The translations under genes were made by a program, and so were the position numbers. A DNA stretch of 64,000 bases from Udeniomyces pyricola (Eukaryota; Basidiomycota; Tremellomycetes; Cystofilobasidiales; Mrakiaceae): contig BCIK01000011.1 in the NCBI GenBank assembly GCA_039545295.1, forward strand, positions 434,537 to 498,536, read 5' to 3'. This document shows, one piece after another, positions 16,933-29,027 of the stretch. Position 1 is the stretch's first letter; each line of letters starts with the position of its first letter. Below the pieces are notes generated by a model. It made no database searches. It saw nothing but the letters and a program-made list of their open reading frames with translations, and was not told where the DNA came from.

Positions 16933-17038
16933 TGCTTGTCCTTGCTTGATGCTTGCCCCTGCTTGATTCTTGCTTGATTCTTGCTTGATTCTTGCTTACT
17001 GCTTGCTTAATGCTTGCTTGCCCCTGCCCGCCCCTGCC
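16933..17038. repeat. degenerate tandem repeat, unit about TTGCTTGATTC
   Basis: About ten imperfect copies of a 9-11 bp unit (TGCTTGATTC, TGCTTACT, TGCTTAATGC, TGCTTGCCCC) end about 115 bp before the CWC25 start. The last copies grade into a CCCCTGCC repeat. Confidence 0.8.
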
Positions 17039-17153
17039 ATCTTGCATCACGTCCACCCACCACCCACCCACCTAACAGAACCCACCCGCCTCCGGTCGTC
17101 TACCCTTCGCCTAAACCCATCCCCTTCAATCCTATCAACACTCATCCTTCAAC

Positions 17154-19148
17154 ATGGGTGGCGGTGGTACGTACATATCACCTTGAAAAGCCCAGTCTCA
17201 ACCATACATGCATTCACTCATCCGATCCATTCACGTCTCTTGTCCTCTCGCGCTCTCTCTCCCTTGTTTGCGCCACCCTTAGATCTCAACATGAAGGTTC
17301 GTTGTCCATCAACAACACCCCATCGGTTTTGGACCCATGCTCATCTCAACGTTTGATTCTCTTCCCATATTTGTTTAGAAATCCTGGCACCCGGTGTAAG
17401 TCACAGTCTTGCGTCCCGCTAGAATATCTACGTGGTCTCTCTACGCCGTTCGGTTGACTCATCTTCCTTACCGAATGTCGTCTCCCCTTTTCACTCTTTC
17501 AGCCTGATTACCAGTGAGCTTCATCTACACATCAATCTACATATGATCTCTTGGTTACTGACCTATACATCATTCCTCACCTACAAGATCAGGAACGGGT
17601 CTGGAAGGTTGAGAAGAAGAAGGTTCGTCGTGTCCATGGATCTACCCTATTCCATACGTAATAAACATCACAGACTCACCTCCAAGTCCATCCTGCATTC
17701 TTCTCACTCATTCACTCACAGGCTGAAGAGGACAAGAAGCTCAAGCAGCTCATGAAGGAACGTGACGAGGAGCGTCAACTTGCCGAGCTTCAGCGGATGC
17801 AAGAGGAGCAGACCGGTCGCAAGAAGGTCGATAAGCTCGATTGGATGTATGCCACCCCGGCCAGTGGAGGAGGCATTAAAGGAGACGAGCTCGAAGATTA
17901 CTTGCTGGGCAAGCGAAGGGTCGACAAGATCCTCAAGGGGGATGAAGAGAAGGCGGTGGGTGCCTTTCTGCGCGTCTCTCGCGTGTGTTCTTGAGCCGAG
18001 ACTGACGGTATCTCATCATGCAGGTCGCAGCGGCCCAATCTCACACCATTGCCTTACAAAACGCCAATACCGCTCGAGATACGGCGGCCAAGATCCGAGA
18101 GGACCCTTTACTCGCCATTAAGCAGCAAGAGCAAGCCGCCCTCGCTGCTCTTCGTGCAAATCCACAGCGACTTCGAGAGCTTCAGGAGAAGGCTGGCATG
18201 AAGGAAGACAAGAAGGAAGCCAAGAGGAAAGAAAAGGAGGAGAGGAGAGCCCGAAAGGAAGAGCGACGAGCGGGCCGAGCGGGCGGGGACAAGGAGAGGA
18301 GGACAAGTCGGAGCGTGAGCCCGCCCAGGAGGGGGGAACGAGATGGGCGCAGCGTTGACAGAGGGCACGGTGGTGAGAGCAGGCGAAACGATCGACGGGA
18401 CGATCACAGAGACAGATATCACGACGACCGAAGGGATGGTGGCGAGAGTAGAGGTGCTCGTAGGGATGACGATCGTTATGGCGGAGGTCGAAATGGTCGA
18501 GACCGCTCAAGGGATCGATACCAGCAGTCCTCCTCATCATCACAGCATATGTCCAGAGGTGGAGATCGCTCGCCGCCCCCACTCGGTCGTCACGATGATC
18601 GATCCTCGCACCGACACGAGCCTTACCCCTCTTCTTCTACTCGAGCTTACAACAACCGACCGAGTGCGGACTCTTTCAACCGCTCTCCACCACCTCGCTC
18701 GGGACACCAATCTCACCCTTCATCGTCTTCGGCAACAGTTGGACACCGAGGTGATTATGCGCGACCTCCCCATCTCCCTTCTATTGTCAGCCATCCGCAT
18801 GCTTCTCTGCTTCCTTCCCGCCCGTCTACATCCTCTGCACCCACTCCCTCGGCTTCTGCCGCTGCCTTATCATCTTCGGACATCCAAGCTCAACGAGCTG
18901 CCCGACTCGCCGCTATGTCCTCCAACGCGACCGAGCACGACGTCTCACGAACGGCCCGGCTCACGGCGATTCGGGAGGCCGAGACGCGCGCGGCCGAGGC
19001 GGAACTTGCCGAGAGGGAAAGAATCAAGAAGAGTGGAGTTAAAGCCAATGCAGTCAAAGAGTTAGAGAATCAGGTTTACTTTGGCAAGGAGCAGACGCTC
19101 GAGGGAAGGCTGAGGGAGGGTGGCAGGAGGGTTGTCGGCCTGGATTGA
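17154..19148 (+). CDS. CWC25: pre-mRNA splicing factor Cwc25
   Basis: Seven exons: 17154-17166, 17283-17296, 17379-17395, 17513-17523, 17588-17622, 17722-17955 and 18024-19148; 482 aa. Cwc25 joins the catalytically activated spliceosome and promotes the first transesterification. The spliced N-terminus MGGGDLNMKKSWHPVLITNQ followed by [16 protein letters not shown] is the diagnostic CIR_N domain (about residues 1-50). [13 protein letters not shown] and [13 protein letters not shown] follow. The C-terminal half is low complexity: Lys/Glu/Arg-rich, then RS/RD/Ser-rich (about 175-330), then a charged helix ending near the stop. The first four exons are only 13, 14, 17 and 11 nt; skipping any one except by multiples of three destroys the frame. 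The gene for a splicing factor is itself hard to splice. Confidence 0.95.
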
Positions 19149-19701
19149 GTATGGCCATCTGGGTGAAGGGCTTGAGGATGGTTGTGAAGCTTAGGGTGGT
19201 GACGGAGATTTGTTGCTGGATGATTGGGTTCCAGTCGCAGACTGATTTAGTCGAGACGTATGACACGTACCCAGTCAATGTCGATAGATCGATGAATATG
19301 TACCTAGAGCAATATGAAGCCTTTGTATAAAAATACGTCGCTGGTCAACTGGATGTGATCCGGCCGTCTCTCAGATCTCTAGGCCGGTGGCATGATTGAT
19401 TGAATGCCGTAATACATGGGGCGATCCAATATGATGACGATGAAGTGGCAACTGCCAGCAGTCCATGCTGGATTCCATCTATTCATATTATATATACATA
19501 ACTTCTTCAGTCTTGCTTGAGTACGTGATCAGTACTACATGAGTCCTCTTACGTAATGCCGCCCGCTGCGTCGCCCATGACCGGTGCATCTGGGCCAAAC
19601 ATCAGGCCATTGACGTTCGACCATCCCCGCCTAGCTAGCTGACCTTCCTCAACTTGAACCCTCAACCACGTCCACCCATTCCTTAGCATGGCTCCATCCA
19701 G
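19149..19701. other. gap between CWC25 and lipase
   Basis: 553 bp between two genes in the same direction, with an AT-rich segment near 19487-19500. No gene seen. An upstream ATG at 19688 opens a 5-codon ORF (ATG GCT CCA TCC AGA TGA) overlapping the lipase start by one base pair step, a possible upstream ORF. Confidence 0.5.
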
Positions 19702-22700
19702 ATGAACACTAGCTCCTCCTCTCGTTCTCATTCCAACTCCACCATCATCACCACTCCTACCTCCAACCCTATCAGCGTCGACTCGGCTCATCCCTCTCTT
19801 CCGGCATCCGTCCCTCCATCCGGCTTGGTCTCGCCTTTGCCTTCTCCTACACCCTCCTCCTCATCCTCCTCCTCAGACGACATCATTGATCTCGCTCAAT
19901 TTGATCACTCCCAGCCATCTTCTCCTAGCACTCACGTCGGACCAACTGTGTCATCTTCATCAACGACTCCTCGTCCCGCCGCTCAACGGCCTGCCTACCA
20001 TCTGCGTCGATCAACATCTTACTCTGCGCCTTCCTCGTCCTCGTCCACCACCTTTCCCCCATCCAACCACTCCACATCCAACCAGCATCAACCCCAGACC
20101 GACGAAGACCGTGAGGCTGCCTTCTTTTCAAGCGCGAACGATATCATGAGAAAGATCTTTACAGTGGTGCCCCCGGCAACGAGTGCGGTGTCTGGAGCAA
20201 GAGGAGAAGGAGGTAGCACTGTCGGGTCAACCTCGTCGATGGGTTCGTTCTGGTCGACGGCGATAGCAACAGCAACTGGCAAAACTAGCTCTGAAGGACC
20301 CGGTGGGATGACTGGAGGGTCGAATAATCAATCGTCGACGACGAGCGGATCAACACAGGAACCGATTCCCAACCCCTCCACCTCCTCAATCGATACGTCA
20401 TCAACAACAGCTCAGAGCGACGGAATTTTTTCCTCCCTCGTACCGGATCTCGGCCTCGGAAAATGGTGGTCAGGAGGAAGTTCTACCGACAGTTCCGTCA
20501 CGCAGTCTTGGACTTCGCCGAACAAAGTAAAAGGAGCACCTGAACCAACTCGGGCTCGACCGTTGAGTTTCGACCTTCAACGGACCATCTCATCGACGCC
20601 TATCAGTCGGATCGGATCGTCGCTGGCCGTTGACCGATCGTCGATTACAAAAGGCCTGCTGGGTTTTTCGGGTACTGGGTCAATTGTGTCTTCTGAGACG
20701 AATGATGCGGCACAAGGGTCAAGACAGTCGGCAGAGATTGCCTCTTCTTCAGCCTCGCCATCACATCGCAGTCGAGCAGCTCAAAAGACACCCTCCTCCG
20801 ACTCCACGCATGTATCAGAAAACATTCATTCTCAGCTCTCAGAGGCCCTATCGTCACCACTTGGATTACCTACTGCGACTCCTCTAGACCTGTTTTCCTC
20901 TTCCTACCTCTCTGGTCCTTCATCTCCCGCCCTGTCCTCGCCTTCCTATACCGACGAACCTCCTTCTACAGTGACTGCCGATCCTGATGAGCTAGTAGTT
21001 GCAAACCGGTCCTTTGTTCCACCGCCTCTCGCAGCTCCTCCACAAGCGCACATCTCCCCTGCCAAACCGACGTCTTCCCGCTCCAAAGCCAACGATCTTC
21101 CCTCAGACTCATCAACCAGCTCCAGTACGTCTCCCCTCCTCCGTCGAGGCGGAGCTATGCTATCTTCTCCGAAGTCCACCCTTCTCGCACCCGCGACCAC
21201 GACGACTTCGACCCTACCTCTATCGACTCGATTTCCTTCTACCTCTGAGCCGTTCCCCTTCTCGTCCGCCATCAGTCGATCCCCTACGCTTTCGAGTCTC
21301 GATTCGCTTCGGACGCTGCAGTTGGCACAGACGGTGCCGCCATTGTCGGGAGCAGGGTCGAGTTCGTTGCAACAGAGGGCGTTTACTAGTGGAGGGAGCT
21401 CGATGTGGAGAAAGGAGCATAAAGAGATGCTGGAGGGAATGTTGGATCAAGGGGATAAGGTCAAAGGGGGGACTATGGAGGATCAAGAAGCTAAGATCCG
21501 AGAGAAACGTGAGTACAAAAAAAGGAAGGACAGGATGCAGAAAGGGGAGGGAGGGGGAGTGGGGGGGGGGGGAGTTGGACTTGCTGTTATTGTTTGAGAC
21601 TTGATCCTGCTTTGTTCTCAGGTGTTGATTGACCGTTTATCGTACAGGGCTGATTCCGTTCCGTTGATTAATGTGTTGCAGATCAAAGTCCCAAGAATCC
21701 CATCATCTTCTGTCACGGGGTAGGTATTTCTGTCTTTTGTCTTGAGGCTTCTAACCCATCCATCTCGATTTTGACACATATCTCTCTTCTCGATTTCCGT
21801 TCTAACCCGTTGCTTCTTTACTCTGGCCGACCTCCTTGCCTCGTCTCAGCTATTTGGCTTTGACCTCCTCGGACCCGCGTCCCTCCCTCCGCTTCAAATT
21901 TCCCATTGGCGCGGCATCCGCGAGATCCTCGAGTCTAACGGGTCCGATGTTTTCATAGCGCGCGTTCCAGCCACGTCGAGCATCGAGGAGCGGGCCGAGA
22001 TCTTGAAGGCGACGTTGGAGGAGAGATTCGAAGGCAAGACGGTCAATTTGGTCGCCCATTCCATGGTGAGTAGGCAGAGAGGGGTTGAGATCATTCTGGA
22101 TTGAGAAGGATTCGATCTCTGCTTTCCAACGCACTTGATTATTCAAGCTGGTCACGACTGATCATCGTGAACTATTCTACATATATTCTCCCCCTTTTCC
22201 CTTCATCGATCTGCGTGCTGCCTTCTTGTTTCTCTTGGGTTTTTCGTTTCTTTCTGTTTTTCGTTTTTCTTTTCTTTTGCTTCTCAATCTAACCAGGGCG
22301 GTCTCGATTGCCGATACCTCACGTCCATGCTTAAACCCTCGAAATTCTCCGTCTGCTCGCTGACCACCATCGCGACGCCTCACCGTGGATCGCCTTTTGC
22401 AGATTATCTGATCGATCAAGTCATTGGTCGTACGTTCCACTTCCATCCTCTTTGCTCCAGTTCCGCAGATTATCTTCTTGTTAGGTGGGTTTCTGACACT
22501 TCGTCTCCTGACTAAAACATCCTTCCCTCTTCGTCTTTTTGGTCTCCCCACCAATTCTCCTCCCTCCCCCCTTTCCTCCGACACATTGACAGGCAACCAC
22601 CTTCCGGCGCTGCTCAACTTGCTCGACGTTCTTCGGCTACCCAACCAAGGCGATGGGGCCGCGTTCGACTCGCTCACGACGCACAACATGAAGGCGTTCA

Positions 22701-22826
22701 ACGAGAAAGTCGTCGATGACCCAAACGTCAAGTACTACTCTTGGGGCGCCGAGTTTTCCCCGAGTTATGTGAGTTGCGAGTGAAAATCGAAGACGGGTTG
22801 AGACAAAAGAGAGAGAGACTTGGTTG

Positions 22827-22859
<33 letters not shown>

Positions 22860-24198
22860 AGAAGGAGTTTTCTCGCAGACCAGGAGAAGTCGAAAGTAGC
22901 TATGGCAGAGATGTAAAGCTATCAACGATACTCAACGTTATCTGTTTTGTTTCTTCTTTCTTTTCTTTCTTTCTTTCTTTCTTGCTTGTTCTCCTCTCTC
23001 TACGATCTTCGTAGTTCAACACTTTCAAGTACGTATACCTTTCGATCCTTCCCTGTCTCAACTCTCTCTTCAGCTCTTTCGTCAACACTCCCACAACCGA
23101 GATATTCTCGTACTGCCCGACCTAACCCTGTTCATGTTTACCCTCGATCTCCNCCCCCCCCCCTCCCTTCTCTTCTCTTGACCCTCGCCTCCTTACCATT
23201 CAACTCCTTCTCTGTTGCCTCTTTGTGTTTGTTTCCGATGCCCGGTTTCCAGATGGGGTCACTCCGTCATCCAAGCGGTCGAGGGCCCAAACGACGGGCT
23301 CGTCTCGGTCGAATCCGCGAAATGGGGCGAGTACATGGGCACACTCGAAGGCGTCAATCATCTGTACGTTCTTTTTTTCTTCTTGTCTTCTTTCATATTT
23401 GCCATCTTCCCCTCTCCCCCTCTTCCCGTACTCTCTCAACGCTGTCCTTTTTTTTTTTTTTTTTTTTTTTTTTTTCGTAAAATACTTCTTGAGAGAACGA
23501 TCAGTCCGATCTATCTCTCGTTTGTCCCTGACCACCAACCTTACGCTCTCTCTTTCTTTCGTTCTTTACTCTCTCTCTCTCTCTACACGTTCGTGCTCTC
23601 AATCTATCGGCTCATAGTGATCTTGTCGGCTGGACGAACGTCATTCGGTATACCCTTTCGGAATGGGCGGGGAAACCCATCTCGTTTAAGCCAGCGTCGT
23701 TTTGTGAGTCTTGGACCTCTTGATCGGCCTCTGAAGCTCATCTGGTCCAAAGAATAGGGAAGAGGAGAGAAGGAGAAGGGAGGGGGAGGGGAATTCTCTG
23801 CGTTGGTTTCCCTTGAAGTGACAAGAAAGCGAAAGGACCGATAATAACGTATCCATTCCATCTTTCAACATCCTCTCCTGGCTTTCTTTCCCCCCTTGCC
23901 TCCCCTTCTTCCTCTTTCATATTGCTGTCTCTTTGGGATCCCCCGTCTCCTCCTCCCTCCTTATTTCGCCACGAACCCGACCCAATCCTTCTCTTCAACG
24001 AACGAATTTGACACCTCCTTAGATCTCGAACTCGTACGTTTTTTTCTTCTTCTTCTTTTCTTCCAATATACCTCCTATCTTTGCTTCTCGCTTGTCTTTC
24101 TTTCCCATCCATTCTCCCTCCCTCCGTCCCTCTCCGTCTCACCCAAGCAAACAATCAAGCGAGACCTCTCGAATGGGTTGTCTTCAAACCTAGACTGA
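19702..24198 (+). CDS. alpha/beta-hydrolase lipase with long Ser/Thr-rich N-terminal extension
   Basis: Ten exons: 19702-21508, 21682-21719, 21850-22065, 22297-22429, 22593-22768, 23015-23028, 23253-23363, 23618-23703, 24023-24033 and 24148-24198; 880 aa. The C-terminal third resembles bacterial true lipases (family I): oxyanion region PIIFCHGLFGF (about 609-619), nucleophile elbow HSMGG (Ser about 686), TTIATPHRGSPFADYL, acid in GPNDGLVSVESAKWG (Asp about 809) and His in GVNHLDLVGW (about 831). It should hydrolyse long-chain acylglycerols or esters. Residues 1-600 are Ser/Thr/Pro-rich and probably disordered; no signal peptide is visible, so it is probably intracellular. Exons 6 and 9 are 14 and 11 nt; the last two exons (YLEL, then QTIKRDLSNGL to stop) rest on splice motifs. 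A second in-phase donor at 22421-22426 is possible for exon 4. Confidence 0.85.
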
Positions 24199-25093
24199 AG
24201 CTGAACATCACTCCCCCCCCCCCCTTCCTTTCTGCTTTCTGTCGGTGGCGTCACTAGGCGGATCACCTCGCCAAACAAGGATTCTAGAGATTCGAACACC
24301 AAGGATGAAAAAGGAGAAGAACAAAAAGTAGAACAAAAAAAAAGAAGTAGTGTGTCAATCGAGGTAGAGGATCAGAGAAAGAAACGAGAAGAGTTTCTCT
24401 GGAATCGATCGTCCCCCTCCCCCCTCCCCTCCTCCTTTCTTTTCTCCCCCACCCAGCCTTTACACATCGGACAGCAGCAGGAGAAGACTCAATCCGATGA
24501 GTCGCTCCGGTTTTCGGATCTCCCAGAGATGGGCCGGGCCATGCATGCTTCAGGGGTCCGAATTATACGTAGTTTCACGATGATGGTATGACTAAAAACT
24601 CCCTTCAATGTACGTACGTCACTGTTCGTCCGGAGGCGTGGACGGACGAAATGGGACGAAACGGCCTGAGACAAGAAAAGGACCGCACGCAAGTCGAAAG
24701 GATTCGAAGAGATGAAAACAAGAAAAAGAAATGAAAGACAGAGAGAGAGAGAGAAGACGAAAGATAGAATCGAAGACGCGACGTGCAGAGGGAGAGTTTT
24801 TTTTTTCCAAGAAAAAAAGGGTTGGTTTCTAATCACATACAATAACAAAAACGAAAAGGATACTTCTGGTATTCAATTAGCTCCCATCCAACAGCCCACA
24901 TTACACATGACCGCCGCCCACTACCGCTATGTTCCCTCTGACCTCAAGAAGCGCGCTGCTACCTCCGTCCGTACCGCATAACCCCCTCTCCTCCCTCCAT
25001 TCCTTCATTCCTGTATTCCTGCATTCCTCCCTCCCTCCACCTCCCGTCTCACCCTTGTGTGTGTGTGTAGGTAATTCTTCAACCTCACATCGA
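24199..25093. other. tail-to-tail gap between lipase and LSB5-like gene
   Basis: About 900 bp. Most is low complexity (poly-C about 24212-24222, GAGA near 24739-24751). The one stretch that looks coding is a 24-codon ORF listed separately. A TGTGTGTGTGTAG at about 25059-25071 resembles a plus-strand acceptor. Confidence 0.5.
24907..24981 (+). CDS. short ORF of unknown nature, possible microprotein or first exon
   Basis: A 24-codon ORF beginning MTAAHYRYVPSDLKKRAA, with C-ending codons and Lys as AAG, like the bias of true genes here. A possible donor GTACCG lies just before its stop (about 24971) and a TGTGTGTGTAG acceptor about 100 bp on. I recognise no family and downstream continuation would overlap the antisense LSB5 3' end. 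It could be chance. Confidence 0.2.
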   Translation: MTAAHYRYVPSDLKKRAATSVRTA

Positions 25094-28073
25094 CTACACA
25101 ATCGCATACTCCTTCCTCGGCCTCCGCACCGGTTCCTCCTCCGCCGCTGGTTCCCCAAAGAACGGGTCCGCAAACGGATCGCTGTTACTCTCCCCCATCG
25201 GGGTCATTCCCTCCAACAGATCATCGTTCAAACTGCCATAGACGCCGGCATCCCTCGCGCCAGCATCGTTGTCATTGGCCGCAAACGATTGGCGACGGGA
25301 TCGAGCGGCCGAACGGATTTGGTAATCGTCATCAGACGAGTCGTAATCGGATAAATCGGAAAGGGACCCGTGGGAATTGGCCGAAGGTGAGAGAGGGCGG
25401 AGGGGAGGGGCCAGACCACTGCAAAGGCGAGAAAACCAAGTTTCAAACCATACCAATCAGCCTATGGACATCAAAGAGCGCGCACGGCGTCATGCGAAAA
25501 AAATCCGTCAGATCGCGTTTGTGACACACCTTGAACCCGATCCACCCGCAAAGTCCAACCCAGCCAAATCTCCATAGGCACCTCCCGAGTTTGCCGTCGT
25601 CGACGCGGCACTTTCCCTTCTGAAGCTCGCCTGTCGATGACGATTGACGGCCATGCGTTGTTTGGATTGGAGCCTCGCAAGTTCTCCTTCTCGCTCCTTT
25701 TGGATATGCGACGCCGCCAGGGACTCGGCGATGGCTTCTTCCTCTGTCATGGCCTTGCGGTTGGGCACGGTCTCGGCCGTGGCGGGTGCGTCGTCGTCCG
25801 AATCGGCAGAGGCCGGCTTGGCCATCTGTGAAGTGACAGGTGATAGGCAGCAAGTATCAGGAAAGAATATCCAAGACAAGATAGGACCGAAATGAGCTTT
25901 CAGGTACAGGACAAGATGCGCCAATCGAGTGATTTGAGAGGTGCAAAATCACTCGCAAGGCCGAGCAGAAACGGTACATACCTTGTCGTAAAGCTGAAGC
26001 GAGGTGATGATGGACTCGTTGGACTGGAGAAGGGTCCCGATAAACTCTTCGTCTTCAACAAGCTATCAATGAGAACACAAAATATGAATCCCAAGCCGAA
26101 ACTAGTCAATACTATAGCTCAATCAACAACAAGTCCAAGGACAACGGATCAATATTCTTCCAAGGAGAAAGGACTGTTGCGTTACCTGAATGTATCGAAT
26201 AATCTTCCTTCGTGCCTGCTTGGCCTCCTCGAGATACTTCTGAACTCGAGGGTTCTCGGTGATACTTTCTTGTTCTCGGTTAACGAGCTGAGAGTGTTAT
26301 ATCACAAAAAAAAGGGTCAACCATGTTAGCACCAGACCCAAAACAACCGCCATAGCAGCGCCAAGAGGTAAGATTTGGACGAGAACGAAGGGACTCACCC
26401 TGATAGCATTGATAAGATTGTTGGCACTTTGAGACGCCACCGCCACAGTCTGAATGACCATCGGCTTCTCTTTCTGGAAGTTAAAAGGCGGTCGGGCCGG
26501 TTGCTTCTTCTTAGGCACGATCGCCGCAGGCTTTGCTCCAGCGTTGCGCTCCTTCATCTTGAGTTTCTCCTCTCTCTCTTGAAGAGCTCGCTCTCGTCGC
26601 TCAAGATCGGCGCGTTCGCGGTCCCGTCGGTCCTTCTCGAGCTGAGCGGCAGCAGAGGCTTCCTTACGCGCAGCGGCCTCGAGGCGGCGTTGTTCTTCTT
26701 GAGCTTTAGATTCTGCATATATGTAGTGTTGAGAAAAGATAGGGGCGTAAGTGGGGCTTGTGATGGGTGAGCGACAACTCCCGCCGGACCTAGCCGGAGA
26801 TGGCTTCCATCGATCAAAATGATAACGACGCAAAACTGACCGGAACGAGCGGCCGACGCCTGGGCAGGTGAAGGATCCCAGCTGTGATCCCAGAGGCCTC
26901 CGTCTCGGGCAGCAGGCGCAGCCGACGTGGCAGAAGCGGCCGGCATCGAAGGCTATAGAACCATGACGTGTACCGCGCAATGAGATGAATCAATTCGAAA
27001 GGGAAACCATACGTCAGTTCGAATCATCGTGCTTCCTTCAGACAATCGGTCCGACTTGGTACAAGGGTATTGAGTACAACTACTGCCTGTCATTCATCCA
27101 AATCGCACATGTTATGAAAAAGAAATGAACGTTTTTTGCTTCTCTACTGACCTTTCGGACAGCACCCCCAAACTCGGCATACAATCCTTTGACCTTGAAG
27201 AACGCACTGTCGCCATCCTCCGCTTGCTTTTGCCACCCAAGAAAAAGCAAGAGCAGCTTCTTCTTCACCCTGGGATCAGCGTGCGCGTCTCGGGCGCATT
27301 CCTTGAGGCGGTCAACAAGCATGGGGGAGGAAGAGAAGGATTTGGGAAAGGTACGAGAGTTTTCGGAGAGGGATTTCAGCAGGGTGAGAGCGCGAAGTTG
27401 ACGGTGAGTAGACCCATACCTGGACATGAAGAGTGGGTGATGAGTGCGAGGAAAGGGGACGAGAAAGAGATGAAAATGAAGGACGGAAGACGGCAAGGCA
27501 GCGAGCGAAGGAGTAGATGTTAGCTTGACCGGAAAGGGAAGATGAACGATTCAGGCCAGGGCGATACGTACTTCATCTTCTTGCGGATCGCTCGCGACGC
27601 CTCGTCCGGTCCCTCAGCTTGAATATCACTAACACAACAAGCGTTCAGGAGATGATCTGGTGAGTTTCATGAAAGAAAGGGCCTTGGATGCAACAGTGAT
27701 GGACATCCTTCCCATCAGGAGGCCAAGGGGGAATTGCAAAGAGGGCTCTCACACTGCCTGTACCAGCTCCGAAACGGCATCGAGTTCGTTCTCGGCGTAG
27801 TTGTCGCCGGTAAGGATTTCAATCCAGTCCGTAACAGAACTCTAGGTAGTCCGTGTCAAGGGAGGTAGCGGTAAAGGGGGTATGAGAAGAAGAGATGTGG
27901 TATTGGGATGAGCATATAGTGAGGCGCGCGTTATCGGGTCAGTTGCCGAGCCGGTACGATGGCGAAGGCACGTCCGTCAGCCAAGAGCGAGAAGAACGAA
28001 CGTGATGTTTGTCGGCGGTGATGGTGTTGAAGAGCTTGAGGCCTTGCTTGAGGGTGTGTCCTGCGTGAGACAT
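25094..28073 (-). CDS. LSB5-like VHS/GAT-domain trafficking protein
   Basis: Ten exons on the minus strand: 28073-28002, 27841-27753, 27628-27572, 27419-27152, 26952-26841, 26712-26399, 26287-26186, 26062-25982, 25825-25530 and 25418-25094; 571 aa. Lsb5-type proteins link ubiquitin and actin regulators (Las17/WASP, Arf3 in yeast) to endocytic traffic. The VHS-like N-terminus (about 1-162) shows SVTDWIEILTGDNY, RAIRKKMKYGSTHRQLRAL, LLKSLSEN and LYAEFGGAVRK. A Lys/Glu/Arg-rich probable coiled coil (about 205-255) follows, then a GAT-like helical segment (about 300-365: LINAIRLVNREQESI, TLLQSNESIITSL) and a Ser/acidic tail with a DPFADPFFGEP motif that could bind EH domains or adaptors. Assignment to LSB5 rather than another VHS-GAT family is by layout and length. 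Confidence 0.85.
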
Positions 28074-29027
28074 GAGGCTCGAGGTTGATGGAGGGTAAAG
28101 GGTGGATGATACAAGAAGGAGGGTGTGGAAGGGAGAGGAGGGGGGAAACGATAAACGATGATGATGAGGGGACGGGGGTTGGGAAATTGACGATTGGCCG
28201 AGAAAGCAGCGCTCACGCCGGATGGAGTGCGTCATCAAGTTTATTATTCGCTCAATTTCCCGCTCATCATCATCATCATCATCGACGATCCAGCCCATTC
28301 ATTTTGAAAGTTGCCCAACAACCTTGCAAAGGAAAAGCAATATAAATCCTAGCGAACAAAGCAGACGAAACACAAGAGAAGAAGGACGAGAGAAGAAAGA
28401 AAGAAAAGAAAAGAAAAGAAGAAGAAAAAAACAAGAAGAAGAAAAAAAACAAGAAGAGAGAAAAAACAAGAAGAGAGAAAAAAAAACTAAAGATAACTAC
28501 TAAGCGACATAAAAGAAAGAATACTAAAAGAAATAACTATAGAAAGAACGGCCATGCGAAAGGTAGAAGAAGGGAAGGACAGAGGAAGAAGAAGAAGAAG
28601 AAGAAGAAGAAAAGCTGTATGTAGGTGAGGGGAGGTTGAGGACGTGTAGAGAAACTTGGAACAGAAAAGGTAAGATGGGTAACTAGCTAGGTGGAGGGAG
28701 AAGAAACAGGAAGAAAAAGGGAAAACGCTTTTTAGATGAAAAGAGAAGAAAAAAGATGCGAGAGGTGTAGTTGAGAAAAGGAGAGGTTGACGAAGAATGC
28801 AATAGAACAGCAGTCAAACGGGTAGGAACGGCGGTGGAGGAGGGCCTGGAATGGGCACTGAGAGCAAGTGGACTAGATAGAAGGGAAAAGAAGGACTGAT
28901 AGAGATGATAGAGGCAAAGAGAAATAAAAGGGCGAGGGAAAGAAACGCAAAAGACAGGAATCATTTTTTAAAACCAGGGTCAATCGTTTTTATTCGTCAT
29001 CGCTCATCATGTTCTGGCGGCAGGGCC
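28074..29027. other. gap between LSB5-like start and KAP104 stop
   Basis: About 950 bp. The plus strand from about 28370 to 28640 is nearly pure purine (AGAAGA and AAAAAACAAGAAG repeats), which gives only low-complexity ORFs. It should hold the LSB5 promoter and KAP104 3' UTR. Confidence 0.55.

Larger units (their letters stand above)
16483..17153. other. divergent promoter region of RPB2 and CWC25
   Basis: 671 bp between divergent start codons. It contains a GAGT tetranucleotide repeat and a degenerate TTGCTTGATTC tandem array, both nearer the CWC25 side. No ORF of note. Confidence 0.65.

Noticed and set aside
28370..28640. Purine-rich ORFs (Lys/Glu/Arg runs)
   Set aside because: They are direct translations of AGAAGA repeats with no splice context, start context or family likeness.
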